From: Winogradskyella eckloniae
GTDB lineage: Bacteria; Bacteroidota; Bacteroidia; Flavobacteriales; Flavobacteriaceae
DNA length: 64,000 nucleotides
Direction: 5' to 3'
NCBI RefSeq assembly: GCF_013249045.1
Contig: NZ_JABRWP010000001.1
Span: 1-64,000, forward strand
How positions within the stretch are numbered: position 1 is the stretch's first letter; each line of letters opens with the position of its first letter. The notes below the pieces were generated by a model. The model searched no databases. It had not been told where the DNA came from and worked only from the letters and a program-made list of their open reading frames with translations. The position numbers and the translations under genes are program-made. Shown piece after piece: positions 45,212-52,930 of the stretch.

Positions 45212-46459
45212 ATGCCAAACAGAAGCAAACATTTTTACGCTATAGGTCTCAGCTATAAAAAAGCTGATGCACGCGTACGTGGTCATTTTAGTTTAAGTGA
45301 TGATGCAAAACAAAACGTTTTGTCTCAAGCTAAACAGAATAATATAGAAAGTCTAGTCGTTATTTCTACATGCAATAGAACCGAACTTTATGGTTTTGCA
45401 GAACACCCTTTTCAACTCATTCAGTTATTATGTGATAATACCAAAGGAACGGTTGAAGAATTTAGAGAAGTAGCCTACGTTCATAAAAACAAAGAGGCCA
45501 TCAACCACATGTTTCGTGTTGGTTCTGGTTTAGATAGTCAAATTCTTGGCGATTTTGAAATTATTAGCCAACTAAAATTTGGTGCAAAAGCATCTCGTAA
45601 AGTCGGTTTATTAAATTCATTTACGGAGCGTTTAGTGAATTCTGTCATTCAAGCCAGTAAACGTATTAAAAATGAAACCGAATTATCTTCTGGTGCAACG
45701 TCTGTATCGTTCGCTTCGGTTCAATATATTATGAATAACGTAGATTCAATTTCTGAAAAGAACATTCTACTCTTCGGCACCGGAAAAATAGGAAGAAACA
45801 CTTGCGAAAACTTAGTAAAACACACTAAGAATTCACATATTACTTTAATAAACAGAACCAAAACTAAAGCGGAAGAAGTTGCTGGTAAATTCAACCTAGT
45901 TGTAAAAGATTATGAGAATTTAACCGAAGAACTTAATGTTTCAGATATTGTTATTGTGGCTACAGGCGCACAAAATCCAACGGTTTACAAATCTTTAATT
46001 TCTACCGAAAAGCCATTATTAGTTTTAGATTTATCAATTCCTAAAAATGTCAACGACGATATTAGAGACCTTTCTAATGTTACCTTGATACACTTAGATG
46101 ATTTAGCTAAAATTACAGACGATACTTTAGAAAAACGCAAAGCTTTTATTCCTGCAGCAGAAGCTATTATAGAAGACATTACAGCCGAATTTAATGCATG
46201 GTTAGATACCTTAAAATTTGTACCAACCATTCAGGCTATAAAACATAAATTAACAGATTTTAAAAATTCTGAATTTAACACACAACGTAAAAAATTAGCG
46301 GACTTCAATGAAGACCAAGCAGAATTGATTACAACTAATTTAATTCAGAAAATCACAAATCAGTTTGCACATCACTTAAGAGAAGACAGTAATTCTTCCG
46401 ATGAAAGCATTGAACTTATCAAAAAAATATTTCAGTTAGAAACTACCGATAATGTCTAA
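45212..46459 (+). CDS. hemA: Glutamyl-tRNA reductase
   Basis: First committed step of heme synthesis by the C5 route: reduces glutamyl-tRNA to glutamate semialdehyde with NADPH. The 415-residue protein shows the catalytic Cys in V-I-S-T-C-N-R-T-E-L-Y (Cys near 54), the tRNA/substrate loop G-S-G-L-D-S-Q-I-L-G-D, a Rossmann domain with F-G-T-G-K-I-G-R, and a C-terminal helical dimer arm. The ATG at 45212 is chosen since the promoter excludes an earlier start. It overlaps hemCD by 8 nt, and a regulator is divergent upstream. Confidence 0.95.
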   Translation: MPNRSKHFYAIGLSYKKADARVRGHFSLSDDAKQNVLSQAKQNNIESLVVISTCNRTELYGFAEHPFQLIQLLCDNTKGTVEEFREVAYVHKNKEAINHMFRVGSGLDSQILGDFEIISQLKFGAKASRKVGLLNSFTERLVNSVIQASKRIKNETELSSGATSVSFASVQYIMNNVDSISEKNILLFGTGKIGRNTCENLVKHTKNSHITLINRTKTKAEEVAGKFNLVVKDYENLTEELNVSDIVIVATGAQNPTVYKSLISTEKPLLVLDLSIPKNVNDDIRDLSNVTLIHLDDLAKITDDTLEKRKAFIPAAEAIIEDITAEFNAWLDTLKFVPTIQAIKHKLTDFKNSEFNTQRKKLADFNEDQAELITTNLIQKITNQFAHHLREDSNSSDESIELIKKIFQLETTDNV

Positions 46460-48032
46460 AATAATTCGCATTGGCACACGCGACAGCCAGCTCGCTTTGT
46501 GGCAAGCAAAAACTGTTCAATCACAACTTGAAAGATTAGGACATAAAACCGTTTTGGTTCCCGTAAAATCCACAGGAGATTTAGTATTAGACAAGCCCTT
46601 GTACGAACTAGGAATTACAGGTGTTTTTACTAAAACCCTAGATATCGCCATGCTAAATGGTAGTATTGATATCGCTGTGCATTCTTTAAAAGATGTACCT
46701 ACGATTTTACCAAAAGGTATTGTACAAGCTGCTGTATTAAAACGAGGCAACATCAATGACACTTTGGTTTTTAAAGACAACGAAGAGTTTTTATCTGCTA
46801 GAGATGCTGTTATAGCAACCGGAAGTTTAAGACGACGTGCACAATGGCTCAACCGTTACCCAACGCATACAATAGTTGGTTTACGCGGTAATGTTAATTC
46901 TAGATTAGAAAAACTTGAAACCAATGAAGATTGGAATGGCGCTATTTTCGCAGCTGCTGGTTTAGGACGATTAGGCATTACACCAGAAAATTCAATTAAT
47001 TTAGGTTGGATGATACCTGCGCCAGCGCAAGGTGCTGTAATGATTGCAGCCTTAGAAGCCGATGAAGAAACCAGAGCAATCCTTGCAGAAATTAATGACG
47101 AAACCACTCAAATTTGTACCACAATTGAACGCGAATTTCTAAACCGTTTAGAAGGTGGATGTACGGCTCCCATTGGAGCAATTTGCTACATCAATAAAGA
47201 GGAAGAAATTAATTTTAAAGGGATTCTTTTAAGTAAAGATGGCACCAAAAAAATTGAAGTTACTAAAGTTACTCCTTTAGGCAAACATGAAGACATAGCT
47301 GAATTTTGTGCGGATTATATCATAGGAAAAGGTGGTAAAGTTCTAATTGACGAGTTAACCCAAGGCGATAAAATCACCAATATATATTCCACCAAAAAAC
47401 TAACCAATGACCAAATTGCTAAGTTTCATGATGATGTAGTTGCGCAAAGCAATGATGCTGTAAAAATTAATCCAAACCGATTAAACAAAAGCATCATTCG
47501 TAACGAAATTGAAAATGTGATTATAACGAGTCAGAACGCTGTTGAAGCCTTGTTAACTAACTTTTCGGCTGTAGAATTACAGTTCAAAAACATCTATTGT
47601 GTAGGTCGAAAAACCAAGCGTATGGTTGAAAAACGCATCGGTAAAGTGAAGCATTACGAACAAAATGCAAAAGCCTTAGCTGAGCATATGGTAGAACTAA
47701 TGGATGGTACAGAAGCAACCTATTTCTGTAGTAATTTAAGATTAGATACAATTCCAGATATATTATCAGAAAACAATATAAAAGTCAACGAAATTGAAGC
47801 CTACGAAACAAAGTTTGATGCAGATAAAGTAGAAGGCGATTTAGATGGTGTAATGTTTTACAGTCCATCTACGGTTCAAAGTTTCTTAAAACAAAACAAA
47901 GCAAAAGGTATTGCCTTTTGTATTGGAGAAACAACCGCAACAGAAGCCAGAAAGTATTTTGAGGATGTAAGAGTAGCAAAAGTTCCTTTGGTGGAGCGTG
48001 TTGTGGAATTGGTAAATGCGTTTTATGAGTAG
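46452..48032 (+). CDS. hemC: Fused porphobilinogen deaminase and uroporphyrinogen-III synthase
   Basis: Bifunctional 526-residue enzyme. Residues about 1-310 are hydroxymethylbilane synthase (HemC): R-I-G-T-R-D-S-Q-L-A-L, H-S-L-K-D-V-P and the dipyrromethane-binding Cys in E-G-G-C-T-A-P (about 237). Residues about 335-526 fold like uroporphyrinogen-III synthase (HemD): V-I-I-T-S-Q-N-A-V, then F-Y-S-P-S-T-V-Q-S-F and C-I-G-E-T-T-A near the end. The fusion links two consecutive steps so the unstable product can pass on, and is common in this family. It is coupled to hemA by overlap. Confidence 0.93.
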   Translation: MSKIIRIGTRDSQLALWQAKTVQSQLERLGHKTVLVPVKSTGDLVLDKPLYELGITGVFTKTLDIAMLNGSIDIAVHSLKDVPTILPKGIVQAAVLKRGNINDTLVFKDNEEFLSARDAVIATGSLRRRAQWLNRYPTHTIVGLRGNVNSRLEKLETNEDWNGAIFAAAGLGRLGITPENSINLGWMIPAPAQGAVMIAALEADEETRAILAEINDETTQICTTIEREFLNRLEGGCTAPIGAICYINKEEEINFKGILLSKDGTKKIEVTKVTPLGKHEDIAEFCADYIIGKGGKVLIDELTQGDKITNIYSTKKLTNDQIAKFHDDVVAQSNDAVKINPNRLNKSIIRNEIENVIITSQNAVEALLTNFSAVELQFKNIYCVGRKTKRMVEKRIGKVKHYEQNAKALAEHMVELMDGTEATYFCSNLRLDTIPDILSENNIKVNEIEAYETKFDADKVEGDLDGVMFYSPSTVQSFLKQNKAKGIAFCIGETTATEARKYFEDVRVAKVPLVERVVELVNAFYE

Positions 48033-48069
48033 CGGTTAGCTTTTGGCCCTTGGCTGTTGGTACCACTGT

Positions 48070-48145
48070 TGTCATTCCTGCGCAGGCAGGAATCCAAAAA
48101 AAATAAAGTAGAATTAAATAGATTCCTGCCTTCGCAGGAATGACA
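48070..48145. repeat. REP-like inverted pair before hemE
   Basis: Two 25-nt arms (48070-48094 and 48121-48145) are inverted copies with one mismatch, spaced by 26 nt. Each arm is itself an imperfect palindrome around CCTGC/GCAGG. The second arm ends 5 nt before the hemE ATG, so the element is transcribed in the hemCD-hemE spacer. Confidence 0.8.
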
Positions 48146-48150
48146 GAAAC

Positions 48151-49182
48151 ATGATAAAAAACGATTTATTTCTTAGAGCATTAAAAGGCGAAACTGTAGA
48201 ACGTCCACCAGTTTGGATGATGCGCCAAGCAGGTAGATATTTACCAGAGTTTATGGAAATCAAAGCGAAATACGATTTCTTTACGCGCTGCCAAACTCCA
48301 GAATTAGCAAGTGAAATTACCGTACAACCGATTCGTCGTTACGGAATGGATGCTGCCATTTTGTTTTCTGATATTTTAGTGATTCCTCAAGCAATGAATA
48401 TTGAGGTACAGATGAAGCCGAACTTTGGACCGTATTTACCAAATCCTGTACGTTCTCAAAAAGATGTGGATAATGTTATTGTTCCTGATGTCAAAGACGC
48501 TTTAAACTATGTTTATGAAGCTATAAAAGCGACTAAAGAAAAACTAAACGATGAGATTCCATTAATTGGTTTTGCAGGTTCACCTTGGACCATTTTATGT
48601 TATTGTGTGCAAGGACAAGGTTCTAAAAACTTTGATAAAGCCAAAGAGTTTTGTTTTACAAATCCGATTGCTGCACATGGTTTATTGCAAAAGATTACAG
48701 ATACAACTATTACTTATTTAAAAGAAAAGGTAAAAGCAGGTTGTAATGCGGTTCAAGTATTCGATTCTTGGGGAGGCATGTTGTCGCCTTTAGATTATCA
48801 AGAATTTTCTTGGCAATATATTCAACAAATCATTGATGCTTTAAAAGAGGATGCACCAGTTATCGCATTCGGTAAAGGTTGTTGGTTTGCCTTAGATACG
48901 ATGGCAAAATCTGGCGCTTCAGCTTTAGGTGTCGACTGGACATGCTCTGCAAAAAACGCAAGATATTTAACAGGAGGAAATATAACACTTCAAGGTAATT
49001 TTGACCCAACACGTTTATTTTCGCCACCTGCAGAAATCAAAAAGATGGTAACCCAAATGATTAATGATTTCGGAAAAGATAAATACATTGTTAATTTAGG
49101 TCATGGTATCTTACCAAACATACCTTTAGAGAATGCTAAGGCATTTATCGATGCTGTAAAAGAATATAAAAGCCCATCCTAG
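48151..49182 (+). CDS. hemE: Uroporphyrinogen decarboxylase
   Basis: Cytosolic enzyme that removes four acetate carboxyls from uroporphyrinogen III to give coproporphyrinogen III. The 343 residues include the signature [12 protein letters not shown] at about 19-30 and the second motif near [10 protein letters not shown]. Catalytic Asp and Tyr regions are seen in F-S-D-I and Y-C-V-Q-G-Q-G-S. It is in the heme operon after hemCD, with a REP pair in the spacer and no Shine-Dalgarno site. Confidence 0.95.
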   Translation: MIKNDLFLRALKGETVERPPVWMMRQAGRYLPEFMEIKAKYDFFTRCQTPELASEITVQPIRRYGMDAAILFSDILVIPQAMNIEVQMKPNFGPYLPNPVRSQKDVDNVIVPDVKDALNYVYEAIKATKEKLNDEIPLIGFAGSPWTILCYCVQGQGSKNFDKAKEFCFTNPIAAHGLLQKITDTTITYLKEKVKAGCNAVQVFDSWGGMLSPLDYQEFSWQYIQQIIDALKEDAPVIAFGKGCWFALDTMAKSGASALGVDWTCSAKNARYLTGGNITLQGNFDPTRLFSPPAEIKKMVTQMINDFGKDKYIVNLGHGILPNIPLENAKAFIDAVKEYKSPS

Positions 49183-49184
49183 CC

Positions 49185-49198
49185 TTCCCAATTGGGAA
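49185..49198. repeat. 14-bp palindrome after hemE
   Basis: TTCCCAATTGGGAA is a perfect palindrome beginning 3 nt after the hemE stop, of the type common in flavobacterial spacers. The rest of 49199-49355 holds no clear feature. Confidence 0.5.
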
Positions 49199-49355
49199 AG
49201 AACTCAAACTCGGACGGCTTACTCATTTTAAAAAAGTGCTTAAATATTCCTAACTTTTGAAGTGAACTTTAAAGCATAGCGAGTTTAGTCATCAATTATT
49301 GTAACTTGAAGCCTCTTTTTGCGTCTTTTAAGTAATCATCATCAAAAACAATAAT

Positions 49356-50123
49356 ATGATAAAGAACATATTAAAAGGTATCCAAGCCTACACCGGAACT
49401 TTCGCGCTAATTTCAAAATTGAAACTTTGGAAATACTTCGCAATTCCTATAATTATTAGTGTAGTTACAGCATTTATAATAGGATTATCCGCTTATGGAT
49501 TGTCAGACAATATTGGTCGTTTTATTGCAAAAATTTGGTTTTGGGATTGGGGAAAAGAAACGTTCACATCCATCTCAACCTTTATTGGTGGCATCGCTGT
49601 TATTGCAATTGGCTTAATTCTGTACAAACACATTATCATGGCATTTTCTGCGCCATTTATGAGTCCGGTTTCAGAAAAAATCGAACATCATTTAACAGGA
49701 ATAAAACCGCACAATCACAGAAACACCACGTTTCAAGAACAACTGTGGAGAGGTATTAGAATAAACATCAGAAATTTAGGAAAGGAATTACTATTTACCA
49801 TTCCATTATTGATTTTAAAATTTATTCCGATTATTAATATTTTTTCAACAGTTTTATTATTCCTGTTACAAGCATATTACGCGGGTTTTGGTAATATGGA
49901 TTACACTTTAGAGCGTCATTATAAGTACAGAGAAAGTGTAAAATTTGTCGGCAGACATAAAGGTATTGCTATAGGAAATGGTATTGTTTTTATTCTGTTT
50001 TTACTAATTCCTGTAATTGGAGTGATTCTGGTATTACCAATGAGTGTTACAGCCTCTTCGCTTAATACTGTAAAATTAATTGAACAAGAGAAAACACTAA
50101 ATCAAAATACAGTAGTCGTATAA
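49356..50123 (+). CDS. EI24-domain membrane protein
   Basis: A 255-residue inner-membrane protein of the EI24/CysZ group, with about four to five helices (near 22-48, 70-90, 140-165, 205-235). It has a conserved cytoplasmic F-S-A-P-F-M-S-P-V-S-E-K-I loop and a G-F-G-N-M-D-Y-T-L-E-R-H motif. CysZ relatives move sulfate; these relatives have unknown cargo. Its stop shares one base with the start of the GNAT gene, so the two are coupled. Confidence 0.85.
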   Translation: MIKNILKGIQAYTGTFALISKLKLWKYFAIPIIISVVTAFIIGLSAYGLSDNIGRFIAKIWFWDWGKETFTSISTFIGGIAVIAIGLILYKHIIMAFSAPFMSPVSEKIEHHLTGIKPHNHRNTTFQEQLWRGIRINIRNLGKELLFTIPLLILKFIPIINIFSTVLLFLLQAYYAGFGNMDYTLERHYKYRESVKFVGRHKGIAIGNGIVFILFLLIPVIGVILVLPMSVTASSLNTVKLIEQEKTLNQNTVVV

Positions 50124-50683
50124 TGATTGTACAATTTAACGGTTTTGAGATTAGCCCAATCCATGGTGGAGACGCTTGGAAAGTTTGTAATTTCTGTGTT
50201 GCCAATGAAGACCGATTAAAACGCTATTTCCCCAAAACTTTAGAGCAAAATCTCAACCCAACATTATCTAATTATTTTGTTGAATCAAAAGTGAAAGCCT
50301 TTGAAAATAAAGAGGAATTTCTATTCACATTAAAACATTCTGAAACTAGAGCACTTGCCGGATTAATCTATCTCAAAGAACTCAATTGGGAAACCAAACA
50401 AGGCGAATTTGCCTATTGTATTGGATACACGTTTGAAGGGAATGGCCTAACCACAAAAGCTATAAAACATCTATCTGAATATGCTTTTAATGATTTAGGC
50501 TTAGAAACACTTCAAATCATTGCACATAAAGATAATTTAGCTAGTGTAAATGTAGCTTTAAACAATAATTTTAAGTGGATAAAAACATTGATTAATGAGT
50601 TTACACCTGCAGGAGAAAAGCCTTTGGATATGGAACTTTATGAATTAAAATCTAAGACCTTGCAGGTTTTAAAAACCTATTAA
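50123..50683 (+). CDS. GNAT acetyltransferase with REP-encoded C-terminus
   Basis: A 186-residue N-acetyltransferase of the RimJ/RimL type that transfers acetyl from acetyl-CoA, probably to a protein N-terminus or small amine. The acetyl-CoA segment is I-G-Y-T-F-E-G-N-G-L-T-T-K-A (about 111-124), with I-I-A-H-K-D-N and A-S-V-N-V-A-L-N-N downstream. Codons for the last eight residues (T-L-Q-V-L-K-T-Y) come from a REP-like palindrome at 50656-50678, so the normal stop was probably replaced. It overlaps the EI24 gene by one base. Confidence 0.88.
   Translation: MIVQFNGFEISPIHGGDAWKVCNFCVANEDRLKRYFPKTLEQNLNPTLSNYFVESKVKAFENKEEFLFTLKHSETRALAGLIYLKELNWETKQGEFAYCIGYTFEGNGLTTKAIKHLSEYAFNDLGLETLQIIAHKDNLASVNVALNNNFKWIKTLINEFTPAGEKPLDMELYELKSKTLQVLKTY
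50656..50678. repeat. REP-like palindrome (translated end of GNAT gene)
   Basis: A copy of the ACCTTGCAGG/AAACCT family with core AGGTTTT-A-AAAACCT. It lies inside the last codons of the GNAT gene, just before the TAA at 50681-50683. Confidence 0.65.
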
Positions 50684-50696
50684 CAATTATTACAAT

Positions 50697-50723
50697 CCTG
50701 CAAGGTTTCTAAAACCTTGTAGG
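50697..50723. repeat. REP palindrome upstream of RAYT (1)
   Basis: Arms CCTGCAAGGTTT and AAAACCTTGTAGG pair with a short loop. It is a member of the same family as the copies at 50827, 51403 and 52458, and lies in the GNAT-RAYT spacer. Confidence 0.8.
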
Positions 50724-50826
50724 TATAAAAACTAAATCAAATATTTAAATCAAAAGATAGTACGATACACTTGTTATTAATCTACCTGTGAATTCAATGA
50801 ATAAACAGGTTAAACTAATATCAACA

Positions 50827-50853
50827 CCTACAAGGTTTTAGAAACCTTGCAGG
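50827..50853. repeat. REP palindrome upstream of RAYT (2)
   Basis: Arms CCTACAAGGTTT and GAAACCTTGCAGG. This copy is inverted relative to 50697, and together they form a BIME-like pair in front of the RAYT gene. A further ACCTGT/ACAGGT pair lies between them at about 50784-50810. Confidence 0.8.
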
Positions 50854-50880
50854 ATAGCGAAACTAAAAATTAGACTTAAA

Positions 50881-52359
50881 ATGAAACTAGAGACTTTAGA
50901 AAAAGACCTTTATTATCATATATACAATCGCGGAATTAATGGCTGTAATATCTTTAATTCAGATGAAAACAAGCGCTATTTTTTAGAATTAACAGGAAAA
51001 TATTTAGGAAGCAAAGTAAAAATTTCTGCTTACTGCCTTTTAGATAATCATTTTCATTTCCTAGTTCAAATTAATGCTGAAACAAAGGAAGCAACTCAGG
51101 CTTTTTCTAACCTTTTTAATGCGTATTCTAAAGCATTCAACAAACAAAACAATAGAACTGGCAGTCTTTTTGAAAAACATTTTAAACGAAAAATAATAGG
51201 TTCAGAAGACTATTATAAAACTGTATTTTGCTACATTCATAGAAACCCATTAAATGATTGGCAAGGTTATAAATTCTCTTCTTATTCTTTCTATCTTCAA
51301 GAAAACACACCAGAATATTTTAATTTAGACAAAAATTATAGCTTGGATTTATTTAATGGTTTAAACAACTTAAAATATATCCACACACAATATAAAACAG
51401 AAGACCTACAAGGTTTTGAAAACCTTGCAGGTCGTAAACCCGAATACAATAAAGAAGTGAAAAATAAATTCTTCAACTACATCAACCAATTACAAGACAG
51501 CATAACCTCTAAACTTGAAGAAGTAGATGGCAAAGCCAAATTCCAAGAAGACCTTTGGGACCGACCTGAAGGTGGTGGCGGAAGAACACGCGTTATTGAA
51601 AACGGTAACGTTTTTGAAAAAGGTGGTGTCAATATCTCTGGTGTTCACGGTAAATTACCAGACTCTATGCAAAAATACTTCGGTGTAGAAGATGCCGATT
51701 TCTTTGCCTGTGGACTAAGTTTAGTCTTGCATCCTACAAATCCAATGGTACCGACGGTTCATGCGAATTGGCGCTATTTTGAAATGTATGATAAAGATGG
51801 AAACATTGTTGACCAATGGTTTGGTGGTGGACAAGATTTAACACCATACTATTTGTTTGAGGACGACGCCAAACACTTTCATCAAACCTGTAAAACGGCT
51901 TGCGATAAGCATAATCCGGAATTTTACGCCAAATACAAAGCCCGTTGCGATGAGTATTTTTACAACGCACACCGAAATGAAGGTCGTGGCTTAGGTGGTT
52001 TATTCTTTGATTACTGTAAAGTTACCGACCAGATGAGCATGCAAAACTGGTACGACTTCGTCACTGAAGTTGGCGATAGCTTCCTAGAAGCTTATGTTCC
52101 TATTGTTGAAAAACGAAAAGATTTAAACTACACCAAAGAACAACGCGACTGGCAAGAAATAAGAAGAGGCCGTTATGTGGAATTTAATTTGGTGCATGAT
52201 AAAGGCACTTTATTCGGATTAAAAACTAATGGTCGAATTGAAAGTATCCTTATGAGTTTACCACCACATGTACAATGGGTTTACGACCATCATCCGGAAG
52301 CCGGAAGCGAAGAAGAAAAACTGATTAAAGTGTTGCAAAATCCAGTGGATTGGGTGTAA
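50881..52359 (+). CDS. RAYT transposase in frame with coproporphyrinogen oxidase
   Basis: A single uninterrupted 492-codon frame. Residues 1-175 are a REP-associated tyrosine transposase of the IS200-like Y1/HUH family: Y-H-I-Y-N-R-G near 12-18, the HUH metal motif H-F-H at 57-59, G-S-L-F-E-K-H-F-K-R near 94-103, and the nucleophile Tyr in C-Y-I-H-R-N-P near 118. Residues about 174-187 are encoded by a REP palindrome. Residues 193-492 are a complete HemF. No stop separates them. It may be a true fusion, or hemF may start at the internal GTG at 51457. Such a join is not known to me. Confidence 0.85.
   Translation: MKLETLEKDLYYHIYNRGINGCNIFNSDENKRYFLELTGKYLGSKVKISAYCLLDNHFHFLVQINAETKEATQAFSNLFNAYSKAFNKQNNRTGSLFEKHFKRKIIGSEDYYKTVFCYIHRNPLNDWQGYKFSSYSFYLQENTPEYFNLDKNYSLDLFNGLNNLKYIHTQYKTEDLQGFENLAGRKPEYNKEVKNKFFNYINQLQDSITSKLEEVDGKAKFQEDLWDRPEGGGGRTRVIENGNVFEKGGVNISGVHGKLPDSMQKYFGVEDADFFACGLSLVLHPTNPMVPTVHANWRYFEMYDKDGNIVDQWFGGGQDLTPYYLFEDDAKHFHQTCKTACDKHNPEFYAKYKARCDEYFYNAHRNEGRGLGGLFFDYCKVTDQMSMQNWYDFVTEVGDSFLEAYVPIVEKRKDLNYTKEQRDWQEIRRGRYVEFNLVHDKGTLFGLKTNGRIESILMSLPPHVQWVYDHHPEAGSEEEKLIKVLQNPVDWV
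51403..51433. repeat. REP palindrome translated between RAYT and hemF
   Basis: A 31-nt near-perfect palindrome with arms GACCTACAAGGTTTT and AAAACCTTGCAGGTC around a single G. It lies in frame between the RAYT domain and the HemF start and is read as E-D-L-Q-G-F-E-N-L-A-G-R, with no stop in the frame used. Confidence 0.85.
51457..52359 (+). CDS. hemF: Oxygen-dependent coproporphyrinogen III oxidase (internal start)
   Basis: Converts coproporphyrinogen III to protoporphyrinogen IX with O2. Starting at the GTG at 51457 gives 300 residues, the usual HemF length. Motifs: R-P-E-G-G-G-G-R-T-R-V, G-V-N-I-S-G-V-H-G, V-P-T-V-H-A-N-W-R-Y-F, W-F-G-G-G-Q-D-L-T-P-Y-Y, and the catalytic-type Y-V-E-F-N-L-V-H-D-K-G-T. 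It is in the heme cluster after hemE. The start follows A-rich sequence and only nine codons of linker after a REP. Whether it is made alone or as the C-terminal part of the RAYT frame is the open question. Confidence 0.88.
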   Translation: MKNKFFNYINQLQDSITSKLEEVDGKAKFQEDLWDRPEGGGGRTRVIENGNVFEKGGVNISGVHGKLPDSMQKYFGVEDADFFACGLSLVLHPTNPMVPTVHANWRYFEMYDKDGNIVDQWFGGGQDLTPYYLFEDDAKHFHQTCKTACDKHNPEFYAKYKARCDEYFYNAHRNEGRGLGGLFFDYCKVTDQMSMQNWYDFVTEVGDSFLEAYVPIVEKRKDLNYTKEQRDWQEIRRGRYVEFNLVHDKGTLFGLKTNGRIESILMSLPPHVQWVYDHHPEAGSEEEKLIKVLQNPVDWV

Positions 52360-52363
52360 AAAG

Positions 52364-52383
52364 CCCCTTAATCCCCAAAGGGG
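52364..52383. repeat. Small CCCCTT/AAGGGG hairpin after hemF
   Basis: CCCCTT, an 8-nt loop, and AAGGGG, starting 5 nt after the hemF stop. There is no T run, so it is more like a dispersed repeat than a terminator. Confidence 0.5.
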
Positions 52384-52411
52384 AAACTGTTATGCCGAAT
52401 TAGCCTAACTA

Positions 52412-52485
52412 AGACCTAGCAGGTTTTAAAAACCTAGCAGGTCTAACAACAACAAACACCTGCAAGGTTTCCAAAACCTTGTAGG
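52412..52485. repeat. Two REP palindromes downstream of hemF
   Basis: One palindrome (52412-52444) has core AGGTTTT/AAAACCT and AGACCT/AGGTCT ends; the other (52458-52485) has arms ACCTGCAAGGTTT and AAAACCTTGTAGGT. They match the family flanking and following the RAYT gene and complete a REP-RAYT-REP arrangement. Confidence 0.8.
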
Positions 52486-52516
52486 TATCCATCAAAGACA
52501 TATTATAAATTCAACC

Positions 52517-52903
52517 ATGAACTGCTACTGCGGAACCAATAAAACTTATCAAGCGTGCTGCGAAGTTTTCCATCTCAATAACGGAAAAACAGAAACTGCA
52601 GAACAACTCATGCGTTCTAGATATTCCGCCTTTGTCCTTGCCAATGGTGATTATTTAATGGCAACGCATCATAAATCCACACGACCTACAAAAGAGAAAA
52701 AAGCGATTGTAAAATGGGCAAAATCGGTACAATGGATTAAATTAGAAGTTTTAGACACTTCAAAAGGTTCTAAAGACGATGCTGAAGGAACAGTTACCTT
52801 TAACGCCTATTTCTTTGAAAATGGAAAAGTGGATGTTATCCATGAGAAATCGGCTTTTGTAAAGGAAGACAATCATTGGTATTACTTAGGATTAAGTAGA
52901 TAA
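52517..52903 (+). CDS. YchJ-family SEC-C motif protein
   Basis: A 128-residue protein of the YchJ (UPF0225) group. The N-terminal SEC-C-like zinc motif is C-Y-C-G-T-N-K-T-Y-Q-A-C-C (residues 3-15), followed by L-M-R-S-R-Y-S-A-F and a NTF2-like beta fold with Y-L-M-A-T-H-H-K-S-T near 46-55. Its function is unknown, though zinc and nucleic-acid or SecA-related contacts are typical of the motif. It lies between hemF and a convergent helicase. Confidence 0.9.
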   Translation: MNCYCGTNKTYQACCEVFHLNNGKTETAEQLMRSRYSAFVLANGDYLMATHHKSTRPTKEKKAIVKWAKSVQWIKLEVLDTSKGSKDDAEGTVTFNAYFFENGKVDVIHEKSAFVKEDNHWYYLGLSR

Positions 52904-52908
52904 GCAAC

Positions 52909-52923
52909 CAGACCGCAGGTCTG
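52909..52923. repeat. 15-bp palindrome between YchJ and helicase
   Basis: CAGACC-GCA-GGTCTG is a perfect 6-bp hairpin 5 nt after the YchJ stop and before the convergent helicase stop. It may help end transcription, though it lacks T runs. Confidence 0.5.
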
Positions 52924-52930
52924 TAAACTA

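Noticed and set aside
50656-52485. A CRISPR array made of the recurring palindromes
   Set aside because: Copies are irregularly spaced, in both orientations, partly inside genes and few. No cas genes are seen; REP fits better.
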